This document shows positions 1-7,399 of a stretch of 8,407 nucleotides of DNA, in pieces. Position numbers and translations under genes: made by a program. Origin of the DNA: Lysobacteraceae bacterium (lineage in GTDB: Bacteria > Pseudomonadota > Gammaproteobacteria > Steroidobacterales > Steroidobacteraceae); contig JAAYXG010000299.1 in NCBI GenBank assembly GCA_012516015.1, forward strand, positions 1 to 8,407. Reading direction: 5' to 3'. Under the pieces are notes generated by a model. It had not been told where the DNA came from, made no database searches, and saw only the letters and a program-made list of their open reading frames with translations. Within the stretch, counting starts at the first letter, position 1. Each line of letters begins with the position of its first letter.

Positions 1-201
1 CCTGTCCTCTAGGACAGCGGCTCGCGGATCGGAAGAAGCCGCGCGGCCATTGCCGCGGTCCCACCGTCACCATCGGGTGGATTGGGTTAGAGTCCGCACG
101 GGAAGTTCGTCTTGCCGCCCTCCGTCGGAGGATGTGAGTCACGCGGTAGGATTGGGGTCACAGTCCGATCTAACCGCTAACCGAAAATCGCAAACCGCTT
201 C
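1..201. other. Region upstream of glgB: no confident gene, several inverted repeats
   Basis: No complete gene is supported here. Visible inverted repeats are CTGTCC/GGACAG (2-7 with 12-17), GCGGCT/AGCCGC (17-22 with 37-42), CGCGGC/GCCGCG with a 4-base loop (42-47 with 52-57), CCACC/GGTGG (61-65 with 76-80) and CCTCC/GGAGG (119-123 with 127-131). A perfect tandem 7-mer CTAACCG lies at 170-176 and 177-183. Two related stretches, GATTGGGTTAGAGTCCG (80-96) and GATTGGGGTCACAGTCCG (150-167), may be a diverged direct repeat. An open frame running from the left edge to TGA at 135-137 could be the tail of an upstream gene, but its composition does not decide this. The region may hold an upstream terminator plus a structured glgB leader. 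I saw no convincing sigma-70 promoter. Confidence 0.4.
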
Positions 202-2112
202 ATGGCCTCCGCGACCGATCTGACCGATCTCGACCTTCATCTCTTCGGCGAAGGCAATCATCATCACATCTATCAGAAGCTCGGCGCGCATGTGGTCACC
301 GTCGAGGGCGTGCGGGGGACGCGCTTTGCCGTGTGGGCACCGAATGCGAAGCGCGTCAGCGTCGTGGGCGATTTCAACGCTTGGGACGGCACGCGCAACG
401 TGATGGAGCCGCGCGGCTCGTCCGGCATCTGGATCACGTTCGTTCCGGAGGTCGGCCCCGGCGCTCTCTATAAATTCGAGATCCTCACGCAGCACGATCA
501 TTTGCTCCTGAAGTCGGATCCGTACGGGTTCCAGATGCAGCTGCGCCCGGACAATGCATCGATCGTCGCCGACATCGAAGGCTACGAGTGGAACGATGGG
601 GAATGGTTGGCCGGTCGGCGTACTTGGGATCCGTTACGCTCGCCGATCTCGATCTATGAGCTCCACCCCGGCTCGTGGCGACGCTCGTGGCATAGGCAAC
701 CGGCCTTTCTCACGTGGGACGAGATCGCCGATCAACTCATTCCGTACGTGCTCGACATGGGGTACACGCACGTCGAGATCGTCGGCGTCGCCGAGCATCC
801 CTTCGACGGCTCATGGGGCTATCAGGTGCTGGGGCATTTCGCGCCGACGGCTCGACACGGCACGCCGCGGGATTTCATGCGGTTCGTCGACCGACTCCAC
901 CAAGCAGGCATCGGCGTGTTCATGGACTGGGTGCCGGCTCATTTCCCGCGCGACGCGCATGGCTTGGCCGAGTTCGACGGCACCTATCTCTACGAGCACG
1001 CGGATCCGCGGCGCGGCGAGCACATGGAGTGGGGTACGAAGATCTTCAACTACGGTCGCCACGAAGTTCGCAATTTCCTCATCGCGAACGCGTTGTTCTG
1101 GCTCGAGATGTACCACATCGACGGTCTGCGCGTCGACGCCGTCGCATCCATGATCTATCTCGACTATGCGCGTAAGCCGGGCGAATGGACGCCGAACCAA
1201 TACGGCGGGCGCGAGAACATCGAAGCGATCGAGTTCCTGAAGCAGCTCAACTGGACGGTGGGGCACTACTACAACGGCGTACTGATGATGGCCGAGGAGT
1301 CGACGGCTTACGCCGGCGTCACCCGTCCTGTGCACCTGGGCGGACTCGGATTTCACTTCAAATGGAACATGGGATGGATGAACGACACGTTGCGCTACAT
1401 GTCGCTCGATCCGATCTATCGACGCCACAATCATCATCTGATCACGTTCTCGTTCGTGTACGCCTTCTCCGAGCATTTCATCCTGCCGCTGTCGCACGAC
1501 GAAGTCGTGCACGGCAAGCGCTCGCTGCTCGACAAGATGCCGGGCGATGAATGGCGCAAGCTCGCGAACTATCGGCTGCTCATCGGCTACATGATGATGC
1601 ATCCCGGTAAGAAGCTCATGTTCATGGGCGGGGAGTTCGGCCAGTGGCACGAATGGCGCGACTACGAGGATCTCGCGTGGGCGGCATTACAGCATCCGCA
1701 CCATCAGCAGCTGCAGTCGTGGAACCGGACGCTGAATCGAATCTATCGCGAGTATCCCGAGCTGCACGCGAGCGACCATCAGTGGGAAGGTTTTCGTTGG
1801 CTCGATGCCGACAATCACGAGGAGAGCGTCTTTGCGTTCATGCGCCAGCGCGTGCCGGGAGAGGGCGGCACGCACTTGCTGATCGTCTTCAACTGCACGC
1901 CGGTGCCGCGCGACGGCTACATCTTCGGCGCACCGCGCGCGGGCCGCTATCGCAAGCTCATCGACAGCGACGATCCGGCATTCGGCGGATCGGGCTACGT
2001 CAAGGAAACGCACAGCGAAGCCCACCCCGAGCCCTGGCGCGAATTTCCTGCGCGCATCCGCTTGTCGTTGCCGCCGCTCGGGATGGTGGTGTGGATAGCG
2101 GAGAACGTGTGA
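202..2112 (+). CDS. glgB: 1,4-alpha-glucan branching enzyme (GH13), short form
   Basis: This cytoplasmic enzyme cleaves an alpha-1,4 glucan chain and transfers the piece to a 6-hydroxyl, making the alpha-1,6 branches of glycogen. The 636-residue product has a CBM48 domain at about 35-115 (RFAVWAPNAKRVSVVGDFNAWDG region), a GH13 barrel at about 150-520 and a C-terminal beta domain. By alignment from memory with E. coli GlgB the catalytic residues are D312 (GLRVDAV), E365 (MMAEES) and D433 (LSHDEVVHGK), all present. It is about 90 residues shorter than the roughly 728-residue E. coli enzyme because the extra N-terminal N1 domain is absent, as in other short-form GlgBs. The ATG at 202 is the first possible start: an in-frame TAA lies at 178-180 with no start codon between. 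No clear Shine-Dalgarno is visible. It is first of three co-oriented glucan genes. Confidence 0.97.
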   Translation: MASATDLTDLDLHLFGEGNHHHIYQKLGAHVVTVEGVRGTRFAVWAPNAKRVSVVGDFNAWDGTRNVMEPRGSSGIWITFVPEVGPGALYKFEILTQHDHLLLKSDPYGFQMQLRPDNASIVADIEGYEWNDGEWLAGRRTWDPLRSPISIYELHPGSWRRSWHRQPAFLTWDEIADQLIPYVLDMGYTHVEIVGVAEHPFDGSWGYQVLGHFAPTARHGTPRDFMRFVDRLHQAGIGVFMDWVPAHFPRDAHGLAEFDGTYLYEHADPRRGEHMEWGTKIFNYGRHEVRNFLIANALFWLEMYHIDGLRVDAVASMIYLDYARKPGEWTPNQYGGRENIEAIEFLKQLNWTVGHYYNGVLMMAEESTAYAGVTRPVHLGGLGFHFKWNMGWMNDTLRYMSLDPIYRRHNHHLITFSFVYAFSEHFILPLSHDEVVHGKRSLLDKMPGDEWRKLANYRLLIGYMMMHPGKKLMFMGGEFGQWHEWRDYEDLAWAALQHPHHQQLQSWNRTLNRIYREYPELHASDHQWEGFRWLDADNHEESVFAFMRQRVPGEGGTHLLIVFNCTPVPRDGYIFGAPRAGRYRKLIDSDDPAFGGSGYVKETHSEAHPEPWREFPARIRLSLPPLGMVVWIAENV

Positions 2113-2118
2113 AGTCCA

Positions 2119-2207
2119 GGGTGTGATGTGTAACGTCAGAAGCGACGTGCCCTCTGCACCTTACACTCTACAACTTACACCTTAGACATCCTCCACACTC
2201 TACACAT
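2119..2207. repeat. TACAC/GTGTGA-rich imperfect palindromic element, copy A
   Basis: Most of the 125-bp glgB-glgX gap is this element. The left arm contains GGTGTGATGTGTAACGTC (2120-2137). The right part is a run of TACAC-type units ending in ACTCTACACATC, whose reverse complement (GATGTGTAGAGT) resembles the left arm. An inner perfect hairpin ACGTC/GACGT with a 6-base loop lies at 2133-2148. The 10-mer ACACTCTACA occurs twice, at 2163-2172 and 2195-2204. Similar elements occur at 6681 and 7594. It resembles a REP-like intergenic repeat and could fold in the mRNA between glgB and glgX, affecting termination or stability. That role is an inference. Confidence 0.6.
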
Positions 2208-2237
2208 CGCGCGCCGAATGCGTCACCATCGCGGTCG

Positions 2238-4412
2238 ATGAACGCCATTCCCATCGATTACGGTCAAGCTGCTTTGCAGCCGGGCGTGCCGGAGCCGCTC
2301 GGTGCGACGTTGACGAGCGAAGGCGTGAACTTCGCGATCTACTCGAGCGGCGCAACGCGCGTCGAGCTGTGCCTGTTCGACCCGCAGGGCGAGCGTGAGC
2401 TCGCGCGCCTTCCCCTGCCCGAACGAACCGAGCATGTGTGGCACGGTTTTCTGCCGAAGCCGCACGGCGTCGCGGGGCTCGTCTACGGGTACCGCGTGCA
2501 CGGTCCCTACGATCCGCAGCACGGGTCGCGCTACAACCCGAATAAGCTCGTGCTCGATCCTTACGCTCGCTCGCTCGCGGGACAGTTCAAGTGGGATCCT
2601 GCTTTGCTCGGCTACAGCAACGATGCCGACGAGGAAGTGGCCGATCCGGCAGACAGTGCGCCGTACAACTACAAGGCGCGTGTGATCTCGAGCGAGTTCG
2701 CATGGGGCGAGGATGTACCGCCTGCGGTGCCTTGGCGCGACACCGTCATTTACGAAATGCACGTCAAAGGCTTTACGAAGCTGCATCCGCACGTGCCGGA
2801 GGCACTGCGCGGCAAGTATCTCGGGCTCGCCCAGCCGGAGGTGCTCAATTACCTCAAGCATCTGGGCGTCACATCCCTGGAGTTCCTGCCGGTGCAGGCG
2901 TTCGTGCCGGAGAAGTTCCTCGTCGACAAGGGGCTGACGAACTATTGGGGCTACAGTCCGATCGCGTGGTTCGCGCCCGCCCCGCAGTACGCCGTGCACG
3001 ATGCCGTGACCGAGTTCAAGACGATGGTCAAGGCGGTGCACGAGGCCGGGCTCGAGGTCATTCTCGACGTCGTGTTTAATCACACCGCGGAAGGCAATGA
3101 AGTCGGTCCGACGCTCAGCTTGCGCGGCATCGATAACGCGGCCTATTACCGCTTGGACCCCGGCAACCTCCGCCAGTACATCGATCGTACGGGTACGGGC
3201 AACACGATCGCGATTTCGCACGCGGCGGTGCGCCGGCTCGTGCTCGATTGCATGCGCTACTGGGTCGAAGAAATGCATGTCGACGGTTTTCGCTTCGACC
3301 TCGCTGCGGCGCTCGGCCGCGACGACGGACGGTTTCGTACCGACGCCGGCTTCTTCAAGGCGGTGGCGGCGGATCCGTCTCTTCGCTACGTCAAGCTGAT
3401 CGCTGAGCCCTGGGACATCGGACCCGATGGCTACCAGCTCAGCCATTTCCCGGCGGGTTGGGCCGAGTGGAACGATTTGTATCGCGACACGATGCGCGGT
3501 TTCTGGCGCGGTAATCCCGGCAACCTCGGTCGCTTCGCGGAGCGTTTCGCGGGCTCGAGCGATCTCTTTCGCAGCCGAGGGCGTCGACCGACCGCCAGCA
3601 TCAACTACGTTGCCTGCCACGATGGCTTTACGCTCTACGACACGACCGCATACGAGCAGAAGCACAACGAGGCGAACCTCGAGGACAATCGCGACGGCCA
3701 CAATCACAACCTGAGCTGGAACTGCGGTGTCGAAGGTCCCACCGACGATCCGCAAGTCGAGGAGCTGCGCGAACGGCAGGTTCGCAACATGCTCGCGACG
3801 CTGCTCTTGTCGCAGGGCGTGCCGATGCTCCTAGCGGGCGATGAGTTCGCGCGCACCCAATACGGCAACAACAACGCGTACTGTCAGGACAACGAGATCA
3901 GCTGGATCGATTGGGAGCTTGCCGGCCGGCGCAGCTGGCTTACTGCATTCGTGCGGCAATTGCTCACCTTGCGCAAGATGTCCGCAGGCCTGCGGCGCGA
4001 CACTTTCTTGAAAGGCGCTCGCCAAGTCGATCGCGAGCACAAAGACGTGAGCTGGCGGCATCCGAACGGTCATGAGCTCACCGCTGCGGACTGGCACGAT
4101 CACGATGCTCGTGCGATCGGCGTGCTCATCGGCCATGCGTTCTCGGACCCGTATGGAACACCCAACGGCCATCTGCTGTTTCTCTGCAATGCGAGCAGCG
4201 CGCCCATCGAGTTCAAGCTTCCGGAGCCGAAGACAGGCGCCGTGTGGCAGACGGTGTTCGATACCGCACGATGGCGCGCGAACGATCTCGGTGCATCGAT
4301 TCACGCGGGCGGTCAATTCGTCGTCTCCGCGCACTCCTGTGCGCTGCTCGCAGATGGCGATGCGCCGCCGAGCGTGCGACTCGGATTCACGTTGCCGCCG
4401 TCGCGAAGCTAG
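2238..4412 (+). CDS. glgX: Glycogen debranching enzyme GlgX (GH13, isoamylase type)
   Basis: GlgX hydrolyses alpha-1,6 links of short branch stubs left on glycogen by phosphorylase, releasing maltooligosaccharides in the cytoplasm. The 724-residue product has a CBM48 domain at about 15-110, a GH13 barrel at about 165-580 and a C-terminal beta domain. Visible family motifs are DVVFNH (277-282), the nucleophile D354 in GFRFDLA, the acid/base E390 in IAEPWD and D462 in ACHDGFT. The segment HNHNLSWNCGVEGPT and the later LLAGDEFARTQYGNNNAYCQDN are typical of GlgX/TreX proteins. The length suits the family, slightly above the roughly 657 residues of E. coli GlgX. No in-frame ATG, GTG or TTG is seen in the roughly 75 bases upstream, which favours the ATG at 2238. 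No good Shine-Dalgarno is visible. TreX-like isoamylase is the only close alternative name. Confidence 0.96.
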   Translation: MNAIPIDYGQAALQPGVPEPLGATLTSEGVNFAIYSSGATRVELCLFDPQGERELARLPLPERTEHVWHGFLPKPHGVAGLVYGYRVHGPYDPQHGSRYNPNKLVLDPYARSLAGQFKWDPALLGYSNDADEEVADPADSAPYNYKARVISSEFAWGEDVPPAVPWRDTVIYEMHVKGFTKLHPHVPEALRGKYLGLAQPEVLNYLKHLGVTSLEFLPVQAFVPEKFLVDKGLTNYWGYSPIAWFAPAPQYAVHDAVTEFKTMVKAVHEAGLEVILDVVFNHTAEGNEVGPTLSLRGIDNAAYYRLDPGNLRQYIDRTGTGNTIAISHAAVRRLVLDCMRYWVEEMHVDGFRFDLAAALGRDDGRFRTDAGFFKAVAADPSLRYVKLIAEPWDIGPDGYQLSHFPAGWAEWNDLYRDTMRGFWRGNPGNLGRFAERFAGSSDLFRSRGRRPTASINYVACHDGFTLYDTTAYEQKHNEANLEDNRDGHNHNLSWNCGVEGPTDDPQVEELRERQVRNMLATLLLSQGVPMLLAGDEFARTQYGNNNAYCQDNEISWIDWELAGRRSWLTAFVRQLLTLRKMSAGLRRDTFLKGARQVDREHKDVSWRHPNGHELTAADWHDHDARAIGVLIGHAFSDPYGTPNGHLLFLCNASSAPIEFKLPEPKTGAVWQTVFDTARWRANDLGASIHAGGQFVVSAHSCALLADGDAPPSVRLGFTLPPSRS

Positions 4413-4442
4413 ACGGTTTGCGAACACCGGAACGCTCAGCGA

Positions 4443-4465
4443 GCAAGCGTCGGCGGGAGGCTTGC
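4443..4465 (+). promoter_or_regulatory. Hairpin holding the likely malQ ribosome binding site
   Basis: A perfect 6-bp stem GCAAGC/GCTTGC (4443-4448 with 4460-4465) encloses an 11-base loop. The purine-rich GGGAGG at 4455-4460, the best Shine-Dalgarno candidate for malQ, lies in the loop and first stem base. It is 13 bases from the malQ ATG, longer than usual. The stem is directly visible; any effect on malQ translation is an inference. Confidence 0.4.
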
Positions 4466-4473
4466 ACTAGGCA

Positions 4474-6669
4474 ATGACGCATCCCATCGAAGAATTGTCG
4501 CGGCTCTACGGCATCAGTCCGTCGTACCATGATTGGCGCGGCCAGTTGCGCGAGGTTTCGGTCGAGTCGCGCGCCGCAATCCTCGCGGCCTTGGGGGTGA
4601 ATGCGACTGATGAGCGCGCCGCCGAAAGCGCCATCAGTCAGCACGAAACGATCCGCTGGACGCGTCTGCTCCCGCCCGTTGCCGTCGTCGAGGTCGATCG
4701 GCCGATCGCAGTGCCGGTGGCCGTCGCTTCCGAATTGCCGGCGAAGAGCTTGACGTGGACCGTCACGCTCGAATCGGGAAACGTGCTCAAAGGCATCGCG
4801 GAGCTCGCGCAGCTTACTGTGCTCGAACGAGGAGATGCGGACGGACGCGAGCACGCACGCTTGGCGCTCGAGCTACCCGACCTCCCGCTCGGCTATCACG
4901 ATCTCGATGCGACGCTCGATAGCGGGCTGAACGCGCAGAGCCGAATCATCGTGACGCCAGCGAAGTGCTACGAACCGCCGCTCGTGGCGCGCGGCGAGCG
5001 AGTCTGGGGCATCGCTGTGCAGCTCTATTCGTTGCGCTCGTCGCGCAATTGGGGCATCGGCGACTTCGGCGACCTGCGCGAGCTGATCCGTCTCGCGGCG
5101 CCCACCGGTTGCCAGTTGATCGGCTTGAACCCCCTTCATTCACTCTATCCGGCGGACCCGAGTCAGATCAGTCCATACAGTCCCTCGAACCGCCTCTTCT
5201 TGAACGTGCTCTACATCAGCGTTCCCGATGTAGAGGAATACTCGACATGCGAGCGCGTGCGTACGCGCGTCGCCCGAGCGGACTTTCAGGAGAAACTTGT
5301 CGCGCTGCGTGCGACGACGAACGTCGATTACGTGCGGGTCGCGAGCACGAAGTTCGAGATCCTGAAACTGCTGTATGAGGAGTTTCGGACGAGTCATCTG
5401 GATCGCGACACGATCCGGGCGGCGAAGTTTCGCGCGTTCGTCGAAACGCAAGGCGAGTCGCTTCGTCTGCACGCGCTCTACGATGCGCTCGATGCGCATC
5501 TTCGCCTGCAGGGGCCGCAGTATTGGGGATGGCCGAGTTGGCCCGAGGATTATCGCGATCCGAGCTCGCCGACCGTCGTGCGTTTCGCGCGCGAGCGCAG
5601 CGACGAGGTGGAGTATTTCTTATATCTCCAATGGCTCGCCGCCGAGCAGCTCGCGGCGGCGCAGCGCGAAGCGCGTTCGCGCGGCATGTCGATCGGGCTC
5701 TACGGCGACGTTGCCGTCGGCGCAAACCCCGCTGGCTCCGAGACGTGGTCGAATCGGCATCTATATGTGCATCGGGTATCGGTCGGCGCTCCCCCCGATG
5801 CGCTCGCGCTCAAAGGGCAGGACTGGGGTATTCCGCCGCAGGATCCTCAGGAGTTGCGGGCTCAACAATATCGCCCGTTCGCGGAGCTCTTGCGCAACAA
5901 CATGCAGCACGTGGCGGCGTTGCGTCTCGATCACGTGATGACGCTCTATCGGCTGTGGTGGGTGCCGCGCGGCTTTCAGTCGAAAGACGGAGCGTACGTT
6001 CATTATCCCTACCGGGATTTGATCGCGATTCTCGCTCTGGAAAGTCAACGCAACGAATGTGTCGTCATCGGCGAGGACCTCGGTACCGTGGCCGACCAGA
6101 TGACTCAGGCGATGGAGCACTACCGGACCTATCACTACAAAGTGTTGCTCTTCGAACAGGAGCCGAACGGTCGCTTCAAGCCTCCGTCCGCGTATGTGCG
6201 AACGGCGCTCGCGACCGTGACGACGCACGATCTGCCCACACTGCGCGGATGGTGGGAGGAGCACGATCTGCGGCTGCGCGACAGTCTCGATCTGTACCCG
6301 AACGAAGAGTTCAAGAACCAGGCGCATGCGGTGCGCGAAGCAGAACGCCGCAACCTCATGCAGGCGCTCGTCGAGGCGCGCCTTTGGCATTGGTCTCCCG
6401 ATCAACCGTTGCCCGAGTACTCCGCGGCGCTCTCACGCGCGGTCCATGCTTTTCTCGGTCTGTCCAACGCAAACATCGCGCTCATTCAAATCGAGGACTT
6501 GATCGGCATGACGGATCCGGTCAACGTGCCAGGCACGCATACGGAGCATCCGAACTGGCAGCGTAAGGTGGCGCAGAGCACGGCGGAGATTTTCGCCCGG
6601 CAAGATGTGCACGAAATCCTCGACGGTATGCACCGGGCGCGGCGCGGCGAGAATCCGAACGCGGGCTGA
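4474..6669 (+). CDS. malQ: 4-alpha-glucanotransferase (amylomaltase, GH77)
   Basis: MalQ transfers alpha-1,4 glucan segments between maltooligosaccharides, releasing glucose and building longer chains. Here it would recycle the short dextrins released by GlgX. The 731-residue product has an N-terminal helical segment (about 1-45), a MalQ-type N-terminal beta domain (about 65-160) and a GH77 catalytic domain (about 175-725). Motifs seen are GIAVQLYSLRSSRNWGIGDF (179-198), the SPYSPSNRLFLN segment, the nucleophile D486 in LRLDH, the acid/base E534 in VIGEDLG, D586 in TTHDLPT, and the C-terminal NVPGT...HPNWQRK. The length is near the 694 residues of E. coli MalQ. An in-frame TAG at 4468-4470 lies two codons before the ATG, so no earlier start is possible. 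It begins 61 bp after glgX and is probably co-transcribed with it. Confidence 0.97.
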   Translation: MTHPIEELSRLYGISPSYHDWRGQLREVSVESRAAILAALGVNATDERAAESAISQHETIRWTRLLPPVAVVEVDRPIAVPVAVASELPAKSLTWTVTLESGNVLKGIAELAQLTVLERGDADGREHARLALELPDLPLGYHDLDATLDSGLNAQSRIIVTPAKCYEPPLVARGERVWGIAVQLYSLRSSRNWGIGDFGDLRELIRLAAPTGCQLIGLNPLHSLYPADPSQISPYSPSNRLFLNVLYISVPDVEEYSTCERVRTRVARADFQEKLVALRATTNVDYVRVASTKFEILKLLYEEFRTSHLDRDTIRAAKFRAFVETQGESLRLHALYDALDAHLRLQGPQYWGWPSWPEDYRDPSSPTVVRFARERSDEVEYFLYLQWLAAEQLAAAQREARSRGMSIGLYGDVAVGANPAGSETWSNRHLYVHRVSVGAPPDALALKGQDWGIPPQDPQELRAQQYRPFAELLRNNMQHVAALRLDHVMTLYRLWWVPRGFQSKDGAYVHYPYRDLIAILALESQRNECVVIGEDLGTVADQMTQAMEHYRTYHYKVLLFEQEPNGRFKPPSAYVRTALATVTTHDLPTLRGWWEEHDLRLRDSLDLYPNEEFKNQAHAVREAERRNLMQALVEARLWHWSPDQPLPEYSAALSRAVHAFLGLSNANIALIQIEDLIGMTDPVNVPGTHTEHPNWQRKVAQSTAEIFARQDVHEILDGMHRARRGENPNAG

Positions 6670-6677
6670 TTGCCCGC
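6661..6677 (+). terminator. GC-rich hairpin over the malQ stop codon
   Basis: A perfect 6-bp stem GCGGGC/GCCCGC (6661-6666 with 6672-6677) with a 5-base loop spans the malQ TGA at 6667-6669. No T run follows, so it is not a classical intrinsic terminator. It could stabilise the mRNA end or act with the palindromic element that starts four bases later. Confidence 0.25.
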
Positions 6678-6680
6678 TTC

Positions 6681-6750
6681 GGTGTGACGCGTGGCGTGAA
6701 GGATTCGATGTCCGAATCCGATCTTACGCCTTACACATCACACGCTACAC
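6681..6750. repeat. TACAC/GTGTGA-rich imperfect palindromic element, copy B
   Basis: This is the second copy, in the malQ-VOC gap. The left arm GGTGTGACGCGTGGCGTGAA (6681-6700) faces TTACGCCTTACACATCACAC (6724-6743), and the reverse complement of one resembles the other with a few mismatches. The centre is a perfect 7-bp hairpin GGATTCG/CGAATCC with a 5-base loop (6701-6719). The two layers could form one long imperfect stem of about 60 bases. It shares GGTGTGA at the left end with the copies at 2119 and 7594. The rest of the gap, 6751-6807, shows nothing I can name. Confidence 0.6.
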
Positions 6751-6820
6751 TCGCCGCTAGCGCACGCCGTATCGTAAGCGCCTCAATCGATCATCCGCTA
6801 CAGCGACGGGGAACACGACG

Positions 6821-7204
6821 ATGCATCACTCGCGTCTTGCCGGCTTCATCATCGATTGCCACACCGACGACCTCGAAAGGGCGGCGGAATTTTGGAGTGC
6901 GGCTCTGGGTTATCCGCTCAAGCCGAAAGCAGCCGAAGCGGACGGCACCACGTATCGGCAACTCATGACACCGCCGGACGGACTCCACATCGAGGTCCAG
7001 CGTGTCGCTCACGAGAGCCGCGTGCACTTGGACATCGAAACCGACGATATCGAGGCGGAAGTCGACCGCCTCGAAAAACTAGGCGCTAAGAAGGTGGCGA
7101 AGGTAAAGACGTGGGTGGTAATGGAAGCGCCGACGGGACAGCGATTCTGCGTTGTGCGGCCGCAGCGACCTGGCATCGAAGCAGAAGCAAACGCACGAAA
7201 CTAA
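6821..7204 (+). CDS. VOC superfamily protein, glyoxalase-like domain
   Basis: The 127-residue product is a single VOC (vicinal oxygen chelate) domain of the glyoxalase-like type (Glyoxalase_6-like in my judgement). It starts with FIIDCHTDDLERAAEFWSAALGY (about 9-31), has the EVQRV strand (58-62) and RVHLDIETDDIEAEVDRLEKLGA (67-89), and ends with WVVMEAPTGQRFCVVRP. This subfamily is widespread and mostly uncharacterised. Substrate, metal use and role cannot be read from the sequence, and it is not evidently part of glycogen metabolism. A good Shine-Dalgarno GGGGA (6808-6812) sits 8 bases before the ATG. It lies 151 bp after malQ behind the palindromic element and is followed by a terminator, so it may be its own transcript or the last gene of the cluster. 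Confidence 0.9.
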   Translation: MHHSRLAGFIIDCHTDDLERAAEFWSAALGYPLKPKAAEADGTTYRQLMTPPDGLHIEVQRVAHESRVHLDIETDDIEAEVDRLEKLGAKKVAKVKTWVVMEAPTGQRFCVVRPQRPGIEAEANARN

Positions 7205-7208
7205 GCAA

Positions 7209-7234
7209 GCGTTCCCCGCAACGCGCCTTTTTTT
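7209..7234 (+). terminator. Probable intrinsic terminator after the VOC gene
   Basis: A short stem GCGTT/AACGC (7209-7213 with 7220-7224) with a 6-base loop is followed by GCC and seven T residues (7228-7234). It starts 5 bases after the VOC stop codon. The stem is only 5 bp, but the T run is the clearest in the window and the position fits. Confidence 0.6.
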
Positions 7235-7399
7235 CATAGGGCGTCAACCTGCATTATGTAAGCGGATCTAATACGCCTCATGCAGCGTTATCACCGCGGT
7301 TAGCGGCCTCGAAGGGTTGAACCGGCCGCTAAGGGACGTCGAGCCGGCGCACAAGGCCAAGCTCGACATCGTTACGGACTACCTGCGGGGGATATTGAA
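7235..7399 (+). other. Intergenic stretch with two consecutive inverted repeats and a short open frame
   Basis: Two strong stems follow each other. TTAGCGGCC/GGCCGCTAA is a perfect 9-bp repeat (7300-7308 with 7324-7332) with a 15-base spacer. GACGTCGAGC/GCTCGACATC pairs at 9 of 10 positions (7335-7344 with 7361-7370). One frame is open from after a TAA at 7269-7271 to a TGA at 7401-7403 and ends in a protein-like stretch (LNRPLRDVEPAHKAKLDIVT, then DYLRGILK). It has no ATG or GTG start; only a TTG at 7317 is available, without a well-spaced ribosome site. It could be a gene remnant, a small gene with an unusual start, or a structured leader for the 7400 ORF. I cannot decide among these. Confidence 0.35.

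Noticed and set aside
3..137. Tail of an upstream gene ending at TGA 135-137
   Set aside because: The frame is open and ends plausibly, but a second frame is also open here and composition does not separate them. No motif supports it, so it is mentioned only in the region entry.
811..1650. A 279-codon - strand frame opposite glgB
   Set aside because: It overlaps the catalytic core of glgB and shows no recognisable domain, so it is an antisense shadow.
2119..2207. TACAC-type repeats as a CRISPR array
   Set aside because: Units are about 10 bases, irregularly spaced and imperfect, without uniform repeats of about 30 bases and unique spacers.
2223..3755. A 510-codon open frame on the - strand opposite glgX
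   Set aside because: It is antisense to a gene with full GH13 motifs. Long antisense frames are common in GC-rich coding DNA, and its product is Arg/Val/His-rich with no recognisable domain.
5523..6566. A 347-codon + strand frame inside malQ
   Set aside because: It lies in a second frame of malQ and is Arg/Ser/Ala-rich with no domain, as expected for an out-of-frame reading of GC-rich DNA.
174..7306. CCGCTAACCG (174-183) is the reverse complement of 7297-7306
   Set aside because: A single 10-base match between two places in 8.4 kb is expected many times by chance.
7235..7399. Integron attC site after the VOC gene
   Set aside because: The inverted repeats do not carry the GTTRRRY and RYYYAAC core sites in the right places, and no integrase is visible.
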